This document shows positions 1 through 6,122 of a DNA stretch of 10,627 nt, piece by piece (positions within the stretch are counted from its first letter, which is position 1; each line of letters begins with the position of its first letter). The stretch covers positions 1 to 10,627 of the forward strand of contig JAZDHF010000010.1 in the NCBI GenBank assembly GCA_043806315.1, given 5' to 3'. The notes beneath the pieces were generated by a model. It had not been told where the DNA came from and did no database searches. It saw only the letters and a list, made by a program, of their open reading frames with translations. The translations under genes and the position numbers were made by a program. Source of the stretch: SBAX01 sp043806315. GTDB lineage: Bacteria; Planctomycetota; Phycisphaerae; UBA1845.

Positions 1-377
1 GGACCTGGCGGCTATACGCGATGCGATGAAGAAGCTGCGGCGACCCCAAAAAGATCTATCCGCGCATCCCCGTAGACCTGGTGATCGACCGTTCGGTGCA
101 GGTGGACGCCTTCGGATCGCCCGACGCCCTGGGCATCAACGGCCAGGAAATCTTCGATGTCACCCCTCTCCCTTCAAGAGAGAGGGGAGGGGGTGAGGGT
201 GGAGTCTCTGCGGGACTTACGCCGGGACAGGAAGTGACCGTCCGCCTCACCGATCCCAAGACCCGCGCGACGCGCACGATCCCGCTAATGTCACGCATCG
301 ACACGGCCGTGGAGATCAACTACTACCGCAACGGCGGGATTCTGCCGACCGTGCTGCGCAAGTTGGGCGCAACTTAG
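1..377 (+). pseudogene. Aconitate hydratase remnant (internally deleted, frameshifted, 5' end outside window)
   Basis: Two separate parts of an AcnA-type aconitase can be read. Positions 2-37 encode DLAAIRDAMKKL; the frame then changes at about 38-41, giving GDPKKIYPRIPVDLVIDRSV and VQVDAFGSPDA, which match the aconitase N-terminal region near residues 95-140. At about 122-130 the reading passes directly into LGINGQEIFDV and, later, RIDTAVEINYYRNGGILPTV, which is the extreme C-terminus of the family. Roughly 700 residues between them are missing, including the region that holds the three [4Fe-4S] cysteine ligands, so no activity is possible. A palindromic repeat adds about 16 residues (PLPSRERGGGEGG and following) before the C-terminal LTPGQEVTV segment. 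The stop is TAG at 375-377. The homology is clear; that it is true decay rather than an assembly join is an inference. GTG at 81 opens a frame, but it is not a genuine start. Confidence 0.85.
163..200 (+). repeat. CCCTCTCCC-family palindromic repeat inside the aconitase remnant
   Basis: The arms CCCCTCTC (163-170) and GAGAGGGG (180-187) form a perfect 8-bp stem, followed by a GGGGTGAGGGT tail. The same design (CCCTCTCCC, short loop, G-rich arm, GGGTGAGGG) recurs twice at 7485-7581. It lies between conserved C-terminal aconitase motifs and keeps the frame open. Confidence 0.8.
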
Positions 378-431
378 CTCGCACCCGTGTGGACCCCAGC
401 CTTCGTCTCTGGAAGTCCAATCGCGCCCGAG

Positions 432-480
432 ATGTTACATTCCTGTGCCTTGTAACTCATTGCAATGTAGAAGGTTACAA
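432..480. promoter_or_regulatory. Cluster of operator-like dyads upstream of the XRE gene
   Basis: Three symmetric elements lie within 49 bp. ATGTTACAT (432-440) is a palindrome around a central T. TTGTAAC (450-456) and GTTACAA (474-480) are perfect inverted arms. CATTGCAATG (458-467) is a 10-bp perfect palindrome between those arms. The repeated TGTAAC/GTTACA core is AT-rich against a GC-rich background. The location, 84-132 bp before a small XRE-type regulator, suggests autoregulation. The dyads are visible directly; that they bind the regulator is an inference. Confidence 0.45.
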
Positions 481-509
481 CGTTTTTCACAGAATCAACA
501 ACCGAGGGG

Positions 510-537
510 TTGACGACGCCGATGGGGCGCTTACCCT
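510..537 (+). promoter_or_regulatory. Possible sigma-70-type promoter for the XRE/ImmA operon
   Basis: TTGACG at 510-515 is a good -35 hexamer. TACCCT at 532-537 is a weak -10 hexamer at 16-bp spacing. It ends 26 bp before the XRE start codon and lies just downstream of the dyad cluster, where a repressor or activator could act. The poor -10 keeps this tentative. Confidence 0.3.
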
Positions 538-563
538 TTTAAGTAAACACTCGGACTTGGAAC

Positions 564-857
564 ATGAGCAAGGCTCCCAATCGGCTGGCGATGTTCCTTC
601 GCGGCGCGCGGCGCGACCGAGGCTTGTCCGTGCGGGAATTGGCGCGGATGGTCGGACGGACACCAGGATATTTGTCACGTGTGGAAGGGCGGGGAGAAAT
701 TCCCAGCACGGAGTTGATCTGTGAGCTTGGCGCGGCGCTGCGAATCGACCCAGCGCATCTGTTCGACTGCGTTCGGCAAGATGTCCTCGACAGGACCGAG
801 AAGCAACTTCAGGACCAGCACTGCGAGGCCCTTGCACTTTACCGGAGGTCCCAATGA
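564..857 (+). CDS. XRE-family helix-turn-helix transcriptional regulator
   Basis: A 97-residue protein that is almost entirely one HTH_3/XRE DNA-binding domain (about residues 7-65). Residues 21-42 have the typical layout: LSVRELARMVGRTPGYLSRV, in which helix 2 and the recognition helix are separated by the G-R-T turn, followed by E-x-R-x-E-I-P-S. The C-terminal 30 residues are a short polar helix. Its stop overlaps the start of the next gene, an ImmA/IrrE-type metallopeptidase, by four bases (ATGA), so the two are surely co-translated. In known ImmA/ImmR and IrrE/DdrO pairs the peptidase cleaves its XRE partner to relieve repression; the same logic is inferred here. Dyads at 432-480 are the likely target. 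The Shine-Dalgarno before ATG 564 is weak. Confidence 0.88.
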   Translation: MSKAPNRLAMFLRGARRDRGLSVRELARMVGRTPGYLSRVEGRGEIPSTELICELGAALRIDPAHLFDCVRQDVLDRTEKQLQDQHCEALALYRRSQ

Positions 858-1681
858 ACCAATCGTTCGGTACGGTTCTCCGTGCCCCTAACCTCTCCGA
901 ACTCGCGATAGTCAAGGCGGCGGAGGCACTCATCACACAGTACACCGACCTTGTCGGGCGCGACTACGTACGAAGGGTGGGCGTCTGGTTCGACGATTTA
1001 TACGACAAGGTGATTTATCCGGAGTATGAGATTGAACTCGTAGACAACGAGGATCTTGGGTCTTACGGCGGAGTACCGGTCCTGGGTCGCTACGACGTGA
1101 TCCCCAAAACAGCGAATATTGACCGGTCACTGCGGGTTGGAAGCGGAGATCCCCGCCGAACCTTCACTCTCTTCCACGAAGTTGGCGGGCATGGTGTGCT
1201 TCAGGGCGAATTCCTGCGACGACAACTGATCGGCAGCAGGTCCCCTGTCTCGATCGTCACGACCGACGACGGATTACGTGGCCGTACGGAAGGGATTTTG
1301 GAGTGGCAAGCTAACGTGTTCGCCAAGCACGCAGCAGCCCCGACATGGCTGGTGATCGAAAAGGTCTGCGAGACCTTCAGTCTCAAGCAACCTTTCCGTT
1401 TCGTCGGCCGGCGCAAATACGGGTTGTACGTCCGTGGAACAGATTTGGAGCGAAGAGCGACGACGGCCGATGAGTTGTGTCGCCTCATCGCGCGACAGGT
1501 TCAATGCTACTTCTGGGGACTTTCGCTCGAGGCCCTGGGCTATCGCATCAAGGAGTGCAAGCTGGTGGTTGATTTGACTAGACCCGACGTGCCACTTCGT
1601 CGCCTGGCGCACGAGCGAAAATGGCGAGATCGCCAGACGGCTGGGAAGTCGGTGCGTGCTTTGGTCACGTCCATGGGATAA
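854..1681 (+). CDS. ImmA/IrrE-family metallopeptidase (M78/COG2856-like) with HExxxH motif
   Basis: A 275-residue protein overlapping the upstream XRE gene by ATGA. The motif FTLFHEVGGHGVLQGEF at residues 104-120 sits where ImmA/IrrE proteases have HExxH, and EWQANVFAKHAAAPTWLV at 150-167 matches the family's E-x-QAN-x-FA segment, which carries the third zinc ligand (E150) and leads into the usual LLMP-like end. Here the histidines are spaced H108-E109-V-G-G-H113, one residue more than canonical. No membrane segment or signal peptide is seen. About 70 residues follow the peptidase core (W221 onward, basic near the end), possibly a sensing or DNA-interacting tail. Family membership is well supported by both motifs and by the XRE partner; whether the peptidase is active with this spacing is uncertain. 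Confidence 0.8.
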   Translation: MNQSFGTVLRAPNLSELAIVKAAEALITQYTDLVGRDYVRRVGVWFDDLYDKVIYPEYEIELVDNEDLGSYGGVPVLGRYDVIPKTANIDRSLRVGSGDPRRTFTLFHEVGGHGVLQGEFLRRQLIGSRSPVSIVTTDDGLRGRTEGILEWQANVFAKHAAAPTWLVIEKVCETFSLKQPFRFVGRRKYGLYVRGTDLERRATTADELCRLIARQVQCYFWGLSLEALGYRIKECKLVVDLTRPDVPLRRLAHERKWRDRQTAGKSVRALVTSMG

Positions 1682-1725
1682 ACTCAACAAGAAGGGAGCC
1701 TGAATGGGGCTTCCCGGAGGCAGTC

Positions 1726-1962
1726 TTGGAAAACAACCACCTACTGGAACGAATCAGCGTGGACCCGGCGGTCTGCGCCGGAAAGCCCTGCATTAAAGGA
1801 ACGCGCATCTATATCGCGATCATCCTTGACGCGCTGGCGGAGGGCTTGACGCCCGAGCAAGTCATCGACCATTATCCGCCGCTCACGCTTGATGACATCC
1901 AGGCGGCGCTGGCTTACGCGGCGGCGCTTGCACGGGAGAACACGTGGAAACTCGCCCGGTAG
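1726..1962 (+). CDS. DUF433 family protein (VapB-like antitoxin type)
   Basis: A 78-residue protein. The start is read as TTG at 1726 because GGAGG lies at 1716-1720, five bases upstream, and because DUF433 proteins usually begin shortly before the L-x-R-I-x-x-D-P motif. Conserved family positions are present: DPAVCAGKPCIKGTRI at residues 13-28, then the small helical domain with G-L-T-P-E-Q-V (40-46), YPPLT (50-54) and DIQAALAYAA (57-66). DUF433 proteins are winged-helix-like antitoxin candidates normally followed at once by a DUF5615 PIN-like toxin. Here the next gene is a DUF2007 protein, so the partner is missing. It follows the ImmA gene by 44 bp and precedes the next start by 7 bp. Confidence 0.85.
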   Translation: MENNHLLERISVDPAVCAGKPCIKGTRIYIAIILDALAEGLTPEQVIDHYPPLTLDDIQAALAYAAALARENTWKLAR

Positions 1963-1969
1963 CCGAGCT

Positions 1970-2350
1970 ATGCCTCGTGACATGATTTGCGTCTACCGTG
2001 CGGCGGATTTGGGGGAGGCGGACATTGTGGCCGCTTGGTTGGCCGAGCAGGGAATCACCGTGCACGTCAAAAACCGGAATTCAGCTATCAACGTATACGT
2101 TCCGTCGGTTGCCGCCCCAAGGGGGATCGAAGTGTGCGTGGTCGATGGGGCGCAGGTTGATCGGGCGAGGGAACTGCTCCGTAAGCACGCCGGGGAATCG
2201 GCGGTGAAAAAGCTGCACGACACAGCCGGCCCCGATATCGAGGCGGTGTGCGAGGAATGCGGAAAGGCGTCGCGGTTTCCGTTCGCGCAGCGCGGATCGG
2301 TGCAGACGTGTCCGCATTGCAGGCAATACATCGACGTGCCGCAGGCATAG
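1970..2350 (+). CDS. DUF2007 (putative signal-transducing) domain plus C-terminal zinc ribbon
   Basis: A 126-residue protein. Residues 5-72 match the DUF2007 pattern: a first strand MICVYRAADLGEADIVAAWL, the ageing-substrate-like E-Q-G-I-T-V turn, NRNSAINVYVPSV, then a second strand IEVCVVDGAQVDRARELL. This ferredoxin-like/GlnB-like fold is usually small and of unknown role. Residues 94-117 add a zinc ribbon with C94-x2-C97 and C114-x2-C117, followed by a hydrophobic strand (Y-I-D-V). ATG 1970 is chosen because it lies 7 bp after the DUF433 stop; ATG 1982 is an alternative, and neither has a clear ribosome-binding site. The protein is cytoplasmic by composition. The biochemical role is unknown; the zinc ribbon suggests nucleic-acid or protein binding. 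Confidence 0.75.
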   Translation: MPRDMICVYRAADLGEADIVAAWLAEQGITVHVKNRNSAINVYVPSVAAPRGIEVCVVDGAQVDRARELLRKHAGESAVKKLHDTAGPDIEAVCEECGKASRFPFAQRGSVQTCPHCRQYIDVPQA

Positions 2351-2363
2351 GCGGGAGGTCTTC

Positions 2364-2882
2364 ATGGGCAAGTGGGCTTGGGTCGAGCGGACGTTCAACT
2401 TCGATTATCCGGCGACGAAGTGGCCGGACCTGCTGGAGCGGGTTCGCGGAACGCCGGCGAGGATCGAGGAGCGGGTGCGCGGGCTGTCGAAGGATGTGCT
2501 GACCCGGCGAGAGAACGGCAAGGGTTGGTCGATTCAGGAGAACATCGGGCACCTCATCGACCTTGAAGACATCCACCTGCAGCGGATCGGGGAAATTCTC
2601 GCGGGCAAGGCCGTGCTGGTGGCCGCGGATATGAGCAACCGCAAGACGCATGAGGCCGATCACAACGCCAAGAACATTCGCGCGTTGTGCGCCGAGCTTC
2701 GGGCGGAGCGTGCCAAACTTGTGGCACAATTCGAGGGATTGAGTGAATCGGACTGGAGCAAATCCGCACTGCACCCGCGTCTCAGGCAACCTATGCGCAT
2801 CGTTGATATCGCCTACTTCACGGCCGAGCACGACGACTATCATCTCGCGCGAATCGGCGAACTCGTTCGAGTTTTCTCGTAA
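2364..2882 (+). CDS. DinB-superfamily protein (four-helix metal-dependent)
   Basis: A 172-residue protein of typical DinB length. Candidate metal-binding histidines occur in the expected places: H53 area in WSIQENIGHLIDLEDIHLQR (first helix pair) and the pair in AEHDDYHLARIGEL near the C-terminus, giving the H-x3-H of the family. The W-S-x-x-E-N-I-G-H-L segment is a DinB hallmark. The start ATG 2364 follows GGGAGG (2353-2358) at 5 bp. Members include bacillithiol- or mycothiol-dependent transferases, but many are uncharacterised, and the substrate here cannot be named. It lies 13 bp after the DUF2007 gene and so may be in the same transcript. The despite-the-name link with DNA damage is not implied by the fold. 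Confidence 0.85.
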   Translation: MGKWAWVERTFNFDYPATKWPDLLERVRGTPARIEERVRGLSKDVLTRRENGKGWSIQENIGHLIDLEDIHLQRIGEILAGKAVLVAADMSNRKTHEADHNAKNIRALCAELRAERAKLVAQFEGLSESDWSKSALHPRLRQPMRIVDIAYFTAEHDDYHLARIGELVRVFS

Positions 2883-2925
2883 ATCAGAGCCGGGAGCGGC
2901 AGCGACCGGATCGAACCTGGTAGCA

Positions 2926-2942
2926 TCACCCGGCGTGGGTGA
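2926..2942. terminator. Small hairpin after the DinB gene
   Basis: TCACCC (2926-2931) pairs with GGGTGA (2937-2942) across a 5-base loop, and overlaps a perfect 10-bp palindrome GTGACGTCAC at 2939-2948. There is no T tract. It lies 44 bp past the DinB stop and may mark the transcript end. Confidence 0.25.
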
Positions 2943-3051
2943 CGTCACACGGATCGCTCCTTGGCCGTCGCAGTTCTGATCCACGCTGCCCCGCAATGGT
3001 AAGCGCGAGCGAGCGGACGGGTCGTGTCGCTCCCGCTCCACGCTCTGGACT

Positions 3052-3074
3052 GCGCCGCCCACAAGGGGCGGCGC
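3052..3074. terminator. GC-rich hairpin between convergent operons
   Basis: GCGCCGCCC (3052-3060) and GGGCGGCGC (3066-3074) form a perfect 9-bp stem with loop ACAAG. It lies between two convergent transcription units, 20 bp beyond the permease stop (minus strand), so it could serve both. Neither side has a U-tract, so it is not a classic intrinsic terminator. Confidence 0.45.
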
Positions 3075-3093
3075 TACATCGGATCGACCGATC

Positions 3094-4224
3094 TCACGAC
3101 CGTCGAATGCGCAAGAGTGTGAGAAACACCGGTACTCCGATGATGGCGGTGACCACGCCGATGGGCAGGGTGGCGCTGCCGAGCTGTTGGTGGGTGAGCC
3201 AGCCCGCGAAGCGCATAGTGAGCTGCGAGAGCCAGTCGCAGAGAATGAGAAACGCCCCGCCGAAGATGGCCGAGGCGGGGAGCAGGACGCGGCAGTCGGA
3301 GCCGAACAGCAGGGTCACGATGTGCGGCACGACCAGGCCGACGAACCCGATCGGCCCGCAGTGGGCGACCACCGCCGCCGTCGCCAGCGTGCACACCAAC
3401 ACGCACACGCCCTGCAAGACGGCCACGTTCACTCCGCGAGCGGCGGCGAGCTCGTCGCCGAGGCGATACTGATTGAGCGCTCTTCCCATGGCGATGAGCA
3501 CGATCCACGCGGGAAGCATGAGCGGCAGCATCACCGCCCCCTCGACAGTGCGGACGGGATCGAGCGAACCCATCATCCATCGGACCATGAAGAAGGTCTC
3601 GCGTTCGTTGGAGACGGCGGTGACGAACATCATCATGGCCGAGCAGAACAGGCCCAGAGTCACGCCGGCGAGCAGCAATTCGTTGGACGTCAGCCGTCTC
3701 GACCCGCGAGCGATGACGAAGACCGCGGCGACAACGACGATGGCGCCGACGAAGGCCGATACCGCGACGCTGGACACGCCGCAGAAAACGACGGCCCATC
3801 CGTAGCGCAACGCGATTAGCGCCCCGAGCGATCCGCCGCTGGCGATGCCCAGCGTGTAGGGCGTCGCCAGGGCGTTGCGGAACAGGATTTGAAAGGTCGC
3901 CCCGCACAGGGCGAGGGTGATGCCGACCTGAAGGGCGAGACAACTCCGCGGGAAGCGCTGGCCAAAGCCGATCTGTCGGGCGACGGCCATGAAGCCGGAT
4001 AGCTCGGCGTCGGAGATGACGCCGTCGCCGTCGAGATCGACGAGAGGCCGACCGGTCAGTTCCGCTTTGCCGATCGGCCAGTCGAACCGCGCCCGCCAAG
4101 CGTCCCACCAACCGAAGGAGGCGGACTCCGTGCCGATGCCGGGACTGAGCAGCAGAAGCAGCGCGAGTCCCACGGCCGCAAAGCCGAGTCGGACAACATA
4201 GGCTCGCGGGGTGAGCGTCGTCAT
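3094..4224 (-). CDS. FecCD/BtuC-family ABC transporter permease with EF-hand insertion
   Basis: A 376-residue inner-membrane permease for an iron-chelate, haem or cobalamin importer. TM1 is at residues 12-29. The family signature appears as RFPRSCLALQVG (90-101) and FRNALATPYTLGIASGGSLGA (114-134), and GPIGFVGLVVPHIV is present in the C-terminal half, followed by LPIGVVTAIIGVPVFLTLL near the end. Several further hydrophobic helices occur, as expected for a 9-10 helix BtuC-like fold. Residues 63-74 read DLDGDGVISDAE, a perfect canonical EF-hand loop (D, D, D, G, I, E at 1, 3, 5, 6, 8 and 12), within the predicted periplasmic loop between TM1 and TM2. That loop is about 25 residues longer than I would expect. 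Its ATG overlaps the ATPase stop (ATGA), so translation is coupled. Substrate not determinable from sequence. Confidence 0.92.
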   Translation of the reverse strand: MTTLTPRAYVVRLGFAAVGLALLLLLSPGIGTESASFGWWDAWRARFDWPIGKAELTGRPLVDLDGDGVISDAELSGFMAVARQIGFGQRFPRSCLALQVGITLALCGATFQILFRNALATPYTLGIASGGSLGALIALRYGWAVVFCGVSSVAVSAFVGAIVVVAAVFVIARGSRRLTSNELLLAGVTLGLFCSAMMMFVTAVSNERETFFMVRWMMGSLDPVRTVEGAVMLPLMLPAWIVLIAMGRALNQYRLGDELAAARGVNVAVLQGVCVLVCTLATAAVVAHCGPIGFVGLVVPHIVTLLFGSDCRVLLPASAIFGGAFLILCDWLSQLTMRFAGWLTHQQLGSATLPIGVVTAIIGVPVFLTLLRIRRS

Positions 4225-5018
4225 CGGCGCATCCCGTTCGTCGCCTCGAGCGGAACAATCCAGTAATGATCGGGATGATCCGGGACGGATAGTGTCACAA
4301 GATTGACACCATAGATGGGTTGGAGCACGGAAGGCGTAAGGACGGTCGCGGAGGGCCCTTGGGCGACGGACCGACCGTCGTTGAGCAGAAGCACGTGCGT
4401 ACAGAAACGAGCGGCGAGGTTCACATCGTGGGTGACGACGACGACGGCCAGTCCCTCCTGACAGGCGCGATCGCGTAGGATGCGGAAGATCGCCAACTGA
4501 TGCTGAAGGTCCAGCGAGGCGGTCGGCTCGTCGAGCAGGAGGACGCGAGGCTCCTGGGCGAGGGCGGCGGCGAGATGAACGCGTTGGGCCTCGCCGCCGG
4601 ACAAGGTCGCTATCCGACGATCGGCGTACGGAAGCGTCTCGGTCAGCGCCATCGCCTGCTCCGCCACGCGGTAATCTTCAGCGGACTCGAACAGTCCCAG
4701 CGAACGGTGGGGATACCGTCCCAGCAACACGACGTCGCGGGCGGTGAAGTCGGCATCGACCGGCGTCCGTTGGGGTAGAAAGGAGAGGAGCTGCGAGCGG
4801 CGACGTGCGGACAACCCACGAAGCGGAGCGCCGAGGACCTCGATCTCTCCCGCGTGCGGCCTGTGCAGACCGGCCATCAAACGCAGCAGCGTACTCTTGC
4901 CCGCGCCGTTGGGGCCGACGATCGCCCAACACTGCCCGGCGTCGACGGAGAGCGAGATCGGCCCGAGGAAATCGCGACGGGCCGGAAAGCCGAAGCGAAT
5001 CTCTCTCAGCGTCAGCAT
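4221..5018 (-). CDS. ABC transporter ATP-binding protein (FecE/BtuD type)
   Basis: A 265-residue nucleotide-binding subunit. Walker A is GPNGAGKST (residues 35-43), the Q-loop glutamine is in SFLPQR (Q83), the signature is LSGGE (139-143), Walker B is LLLDEP (160-165) followed by TASLD, and the H-loop is VTHD (H197). The ARDVVLLGRYPH segment is typical of the FecE/BtuD branch. Start: ATG 5018 gives MLTLREIRFGF, a normal N-terminus, and lies 10 bp past the binding-protein stop. An in-frame TTG at 5039 would overlap that gene and is less likely. The C-terminus ends with the permease overlap. It energises uptake by the neighbouring permease; all catalytic motifs are intact. Confidence 0.95.
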   Translation of the reverse strand: MLTLREIRFGFPARRDFLGPISLSVDAGQCWAIVGPNGAGKSTLLRLMAGLHRPHAGEIEVLGAPLRGLSARRRSQLLSFLPQRTPVDADFTARDVVLLGRYPHRSLGLFESAEDYRVAEQAMALTETLPYADRRIATLSGGEAQRVHLAAALAQEPRVLLLDEPTASLDLQHQLAIFRILRDRACQEGLAVVVVTHDVNLAARFCTHVLLLNDGRSVAQGPSATVLTPSVLQPIYGVNLVTLSVPDHPDHYWIVPLEATNGMRR

Positions 5019-5028
5019 AACCCGCGCG

Positions 5029-5904
5029 TCAAGGGGCAACGTCGGACTCCGCGTGCAAGAGACGCGCGACTTTCTCGATGATCTCCACGTACCGAGGCGA
5101 GGGGATCAGACCGTTCTCCTCGGTCAGGATGTAAATGCGATTGTGCGTCACCGCGGGCATGGAGCCGACCTGCCGCCACTGCTCGCGCAGTTGCTTTTCG
5201 AGTGCCACGGTCAGCTTCACATCGGGCATCAGTTCGATGATGACCTCGGGCTGTTGTGCAAGCATCCCCTCCGGGCTGACCTGCGGATAGATCATGTCCA
5301 AGTGGCCGAAGACGTTGACGCCGCCGGCGATGTCGATCGTCTGGTCGAGAAAGGTACCCTTCCCGGTAGTCAGCACGTTCGCGAGGCGGTCCGGCTGGCG
5401 CGAGACGGTGAGCAGCACGCGCGGTTTGGGCTTGCCCGCGTTTCGCGCGCGGATGGCATCCAGACGATCGTGGAACTTCTTGATGATCGTCTTCGCTTGC
5501 TCAGTCAAACCTAACCGTTCGCCCAGATCGCGGAGGCAGTTCTCGATGCCGGGCAGCGTATCCGTCTCGTCCTTGTAGATGGGGATGCGTAGGTCCTCGC
5601 AGAGTCGTTCGAGGGCGTCGTTGCGGCCGCGCATGACCAACAGGTCGGGACGCAGCGCGGCGATCCGCTCCAGATCGGGATCAGAGAGCCCGCCGACCGT
5701 CGGACGATCGAGCAACTCCTTGGGATACACGCAGAACTTGCTGACGCCCACGATCCGGTCGCACGCGCCGAGAGCGCAGATCACTTCGGCCGAGTTCGGC
5801 GCGATGGTGACGATGCGTTGCGGGACTGTCACCGTCCGCGCGTCGTGTCGCAAACCGTGGGCTAGGGCCGCCGCGAGGATCGTTGCGAGGATGCGACTCC
5901 ACAT
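5029..5904 (-). CDS. Periplasmic substrate-binding protein of a FecB/BtuF-type ABC importer
   Basis: A 291-residue protein, first gene of the importer operon. Residues 1-16 (WSRILATILAAALAHG) resemble a short signal peptide. There is no lipobox cysteine, so a free periplasmic protein is inferred. The mature part has the TroA-like long-helix layout: PQRIVTIAPNSAEVICALGA (28-47), RIVGVSKFC, then DPDLERIAALRPDLLVM (75-91), a linking helix around residues 135-155 (TEQAKTIIKKFHDRLDAIRA), and a second lobe with GGVNVFGHL, VSPEGMLAQQPEVIIEL and the C-terminal IEKVARLLH. These match class III binding proteins for siderophore-iron, haem or cobalamin. No cobalamin riboswitch or clear Fur box is visible in the 5905-6040 leader, so the substrate stays open. 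Confidence 0.88.
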   Translation of the reverse strand: MWSRILATILAAALAHGLRHDARTVTVPQRIVTIAPNSAEVICALGACDRIVGVSKFCVYPKELLDRPTVGGLSDPDLERIAALRPDLLVMRGRNDALERLCEDLRIPIYKDETDTLPGIENCLRDLGERLGLTEQAKTIIKKFHDRLDAIRARNAGKPKPRVLLTVSRQPDRLANVLTTGKGTFLDQTIDIAGGVNVFGHLDMIYPQVSPEGMLAQQPEVIIELMPDVKLTVALEKQLREQWRQVGSMPAVTHNRIYILTEENGLIPSPRYVEIIEKVARLLHAESDVAP

Positions 5905-6035
5905 GCGATGGAGCGTACCGCGAAACTCCGGCGCAGAATAGGCAACGAGATCGCCGCACGATCCGCGCGAAGCCGGGATTCCGCCGCCGACGGGTCGCGC
6001 GATGCCGCCGTTGTCTTCAGAGAAGCACGCGCCAA

Positions 6036-6122
6036 GGTTGCAGACTTCAAGGGTTGAAGGGTTGGAGAGTTCAACCGCCAGGTTGCAGAATTCAACCGCC
6101 AGGTTGCAGAGTTCAAGGGTTA
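6036..6122. repeat. AGGTTGCAG/TTCAACC repeat cluster upstream of the importer and at the IVP gene end
   Basis: A 21-bp unit beginning TTCAACCGCCAGGTTGCAG is tandemly duplicated at 6070-6090 and 6091-6111 (20 of 21 positions identical), with partial copies (AGGTTGCAGACTTCAAGGGTT, broken into diverged form) at about 6035-6055 and 6101-6121. Each unit is itself partly palindromic: CAACC pairs with GGTTG. The same vocabulary appears inverted at 6608-6645. Confidence 0.8.

Noticed and set aside
2907..2930. tRNA T-arm-like GGTTCGATCC on the minus strand.
   Set aside because: The stem around it does not pair and no D-arm or anticodon arm can be placed.
2975..3050. Partial likeness to a cobalamin riboswitch core on the plus strand (GATCCACGCTGCCCCGCAA followed by GGTAAGC).
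   Set aside because: The GCCACTG and ACCTGCC boxes and the upstream GGGAA box are not found, and no plus-strand gene follows. It points into the end of the importer operon. An RF00174 covariance search would settle it.
3187..3819. Long plus-strand open frame rich in His, Asp and Arg.
   Set aside because: It is antisense to the FecCD-type permease, has low-complexity composition and no family motif; it reflects the high GC of the permease gene.
5905..6040. Possible riboswitch or Fur box in the leader of the importer operon.
   Set aside because: No B12-box, no AT-rich 19-bp Fur palindrome and no other known aptamer core was visible on the minus strand.
6036..6122. Short regularly repeated units that might suggest a CRISPR array.
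   Set aside because: Only two 21-bp units in direct tandem without unique spacers, and no cas genes in the window.
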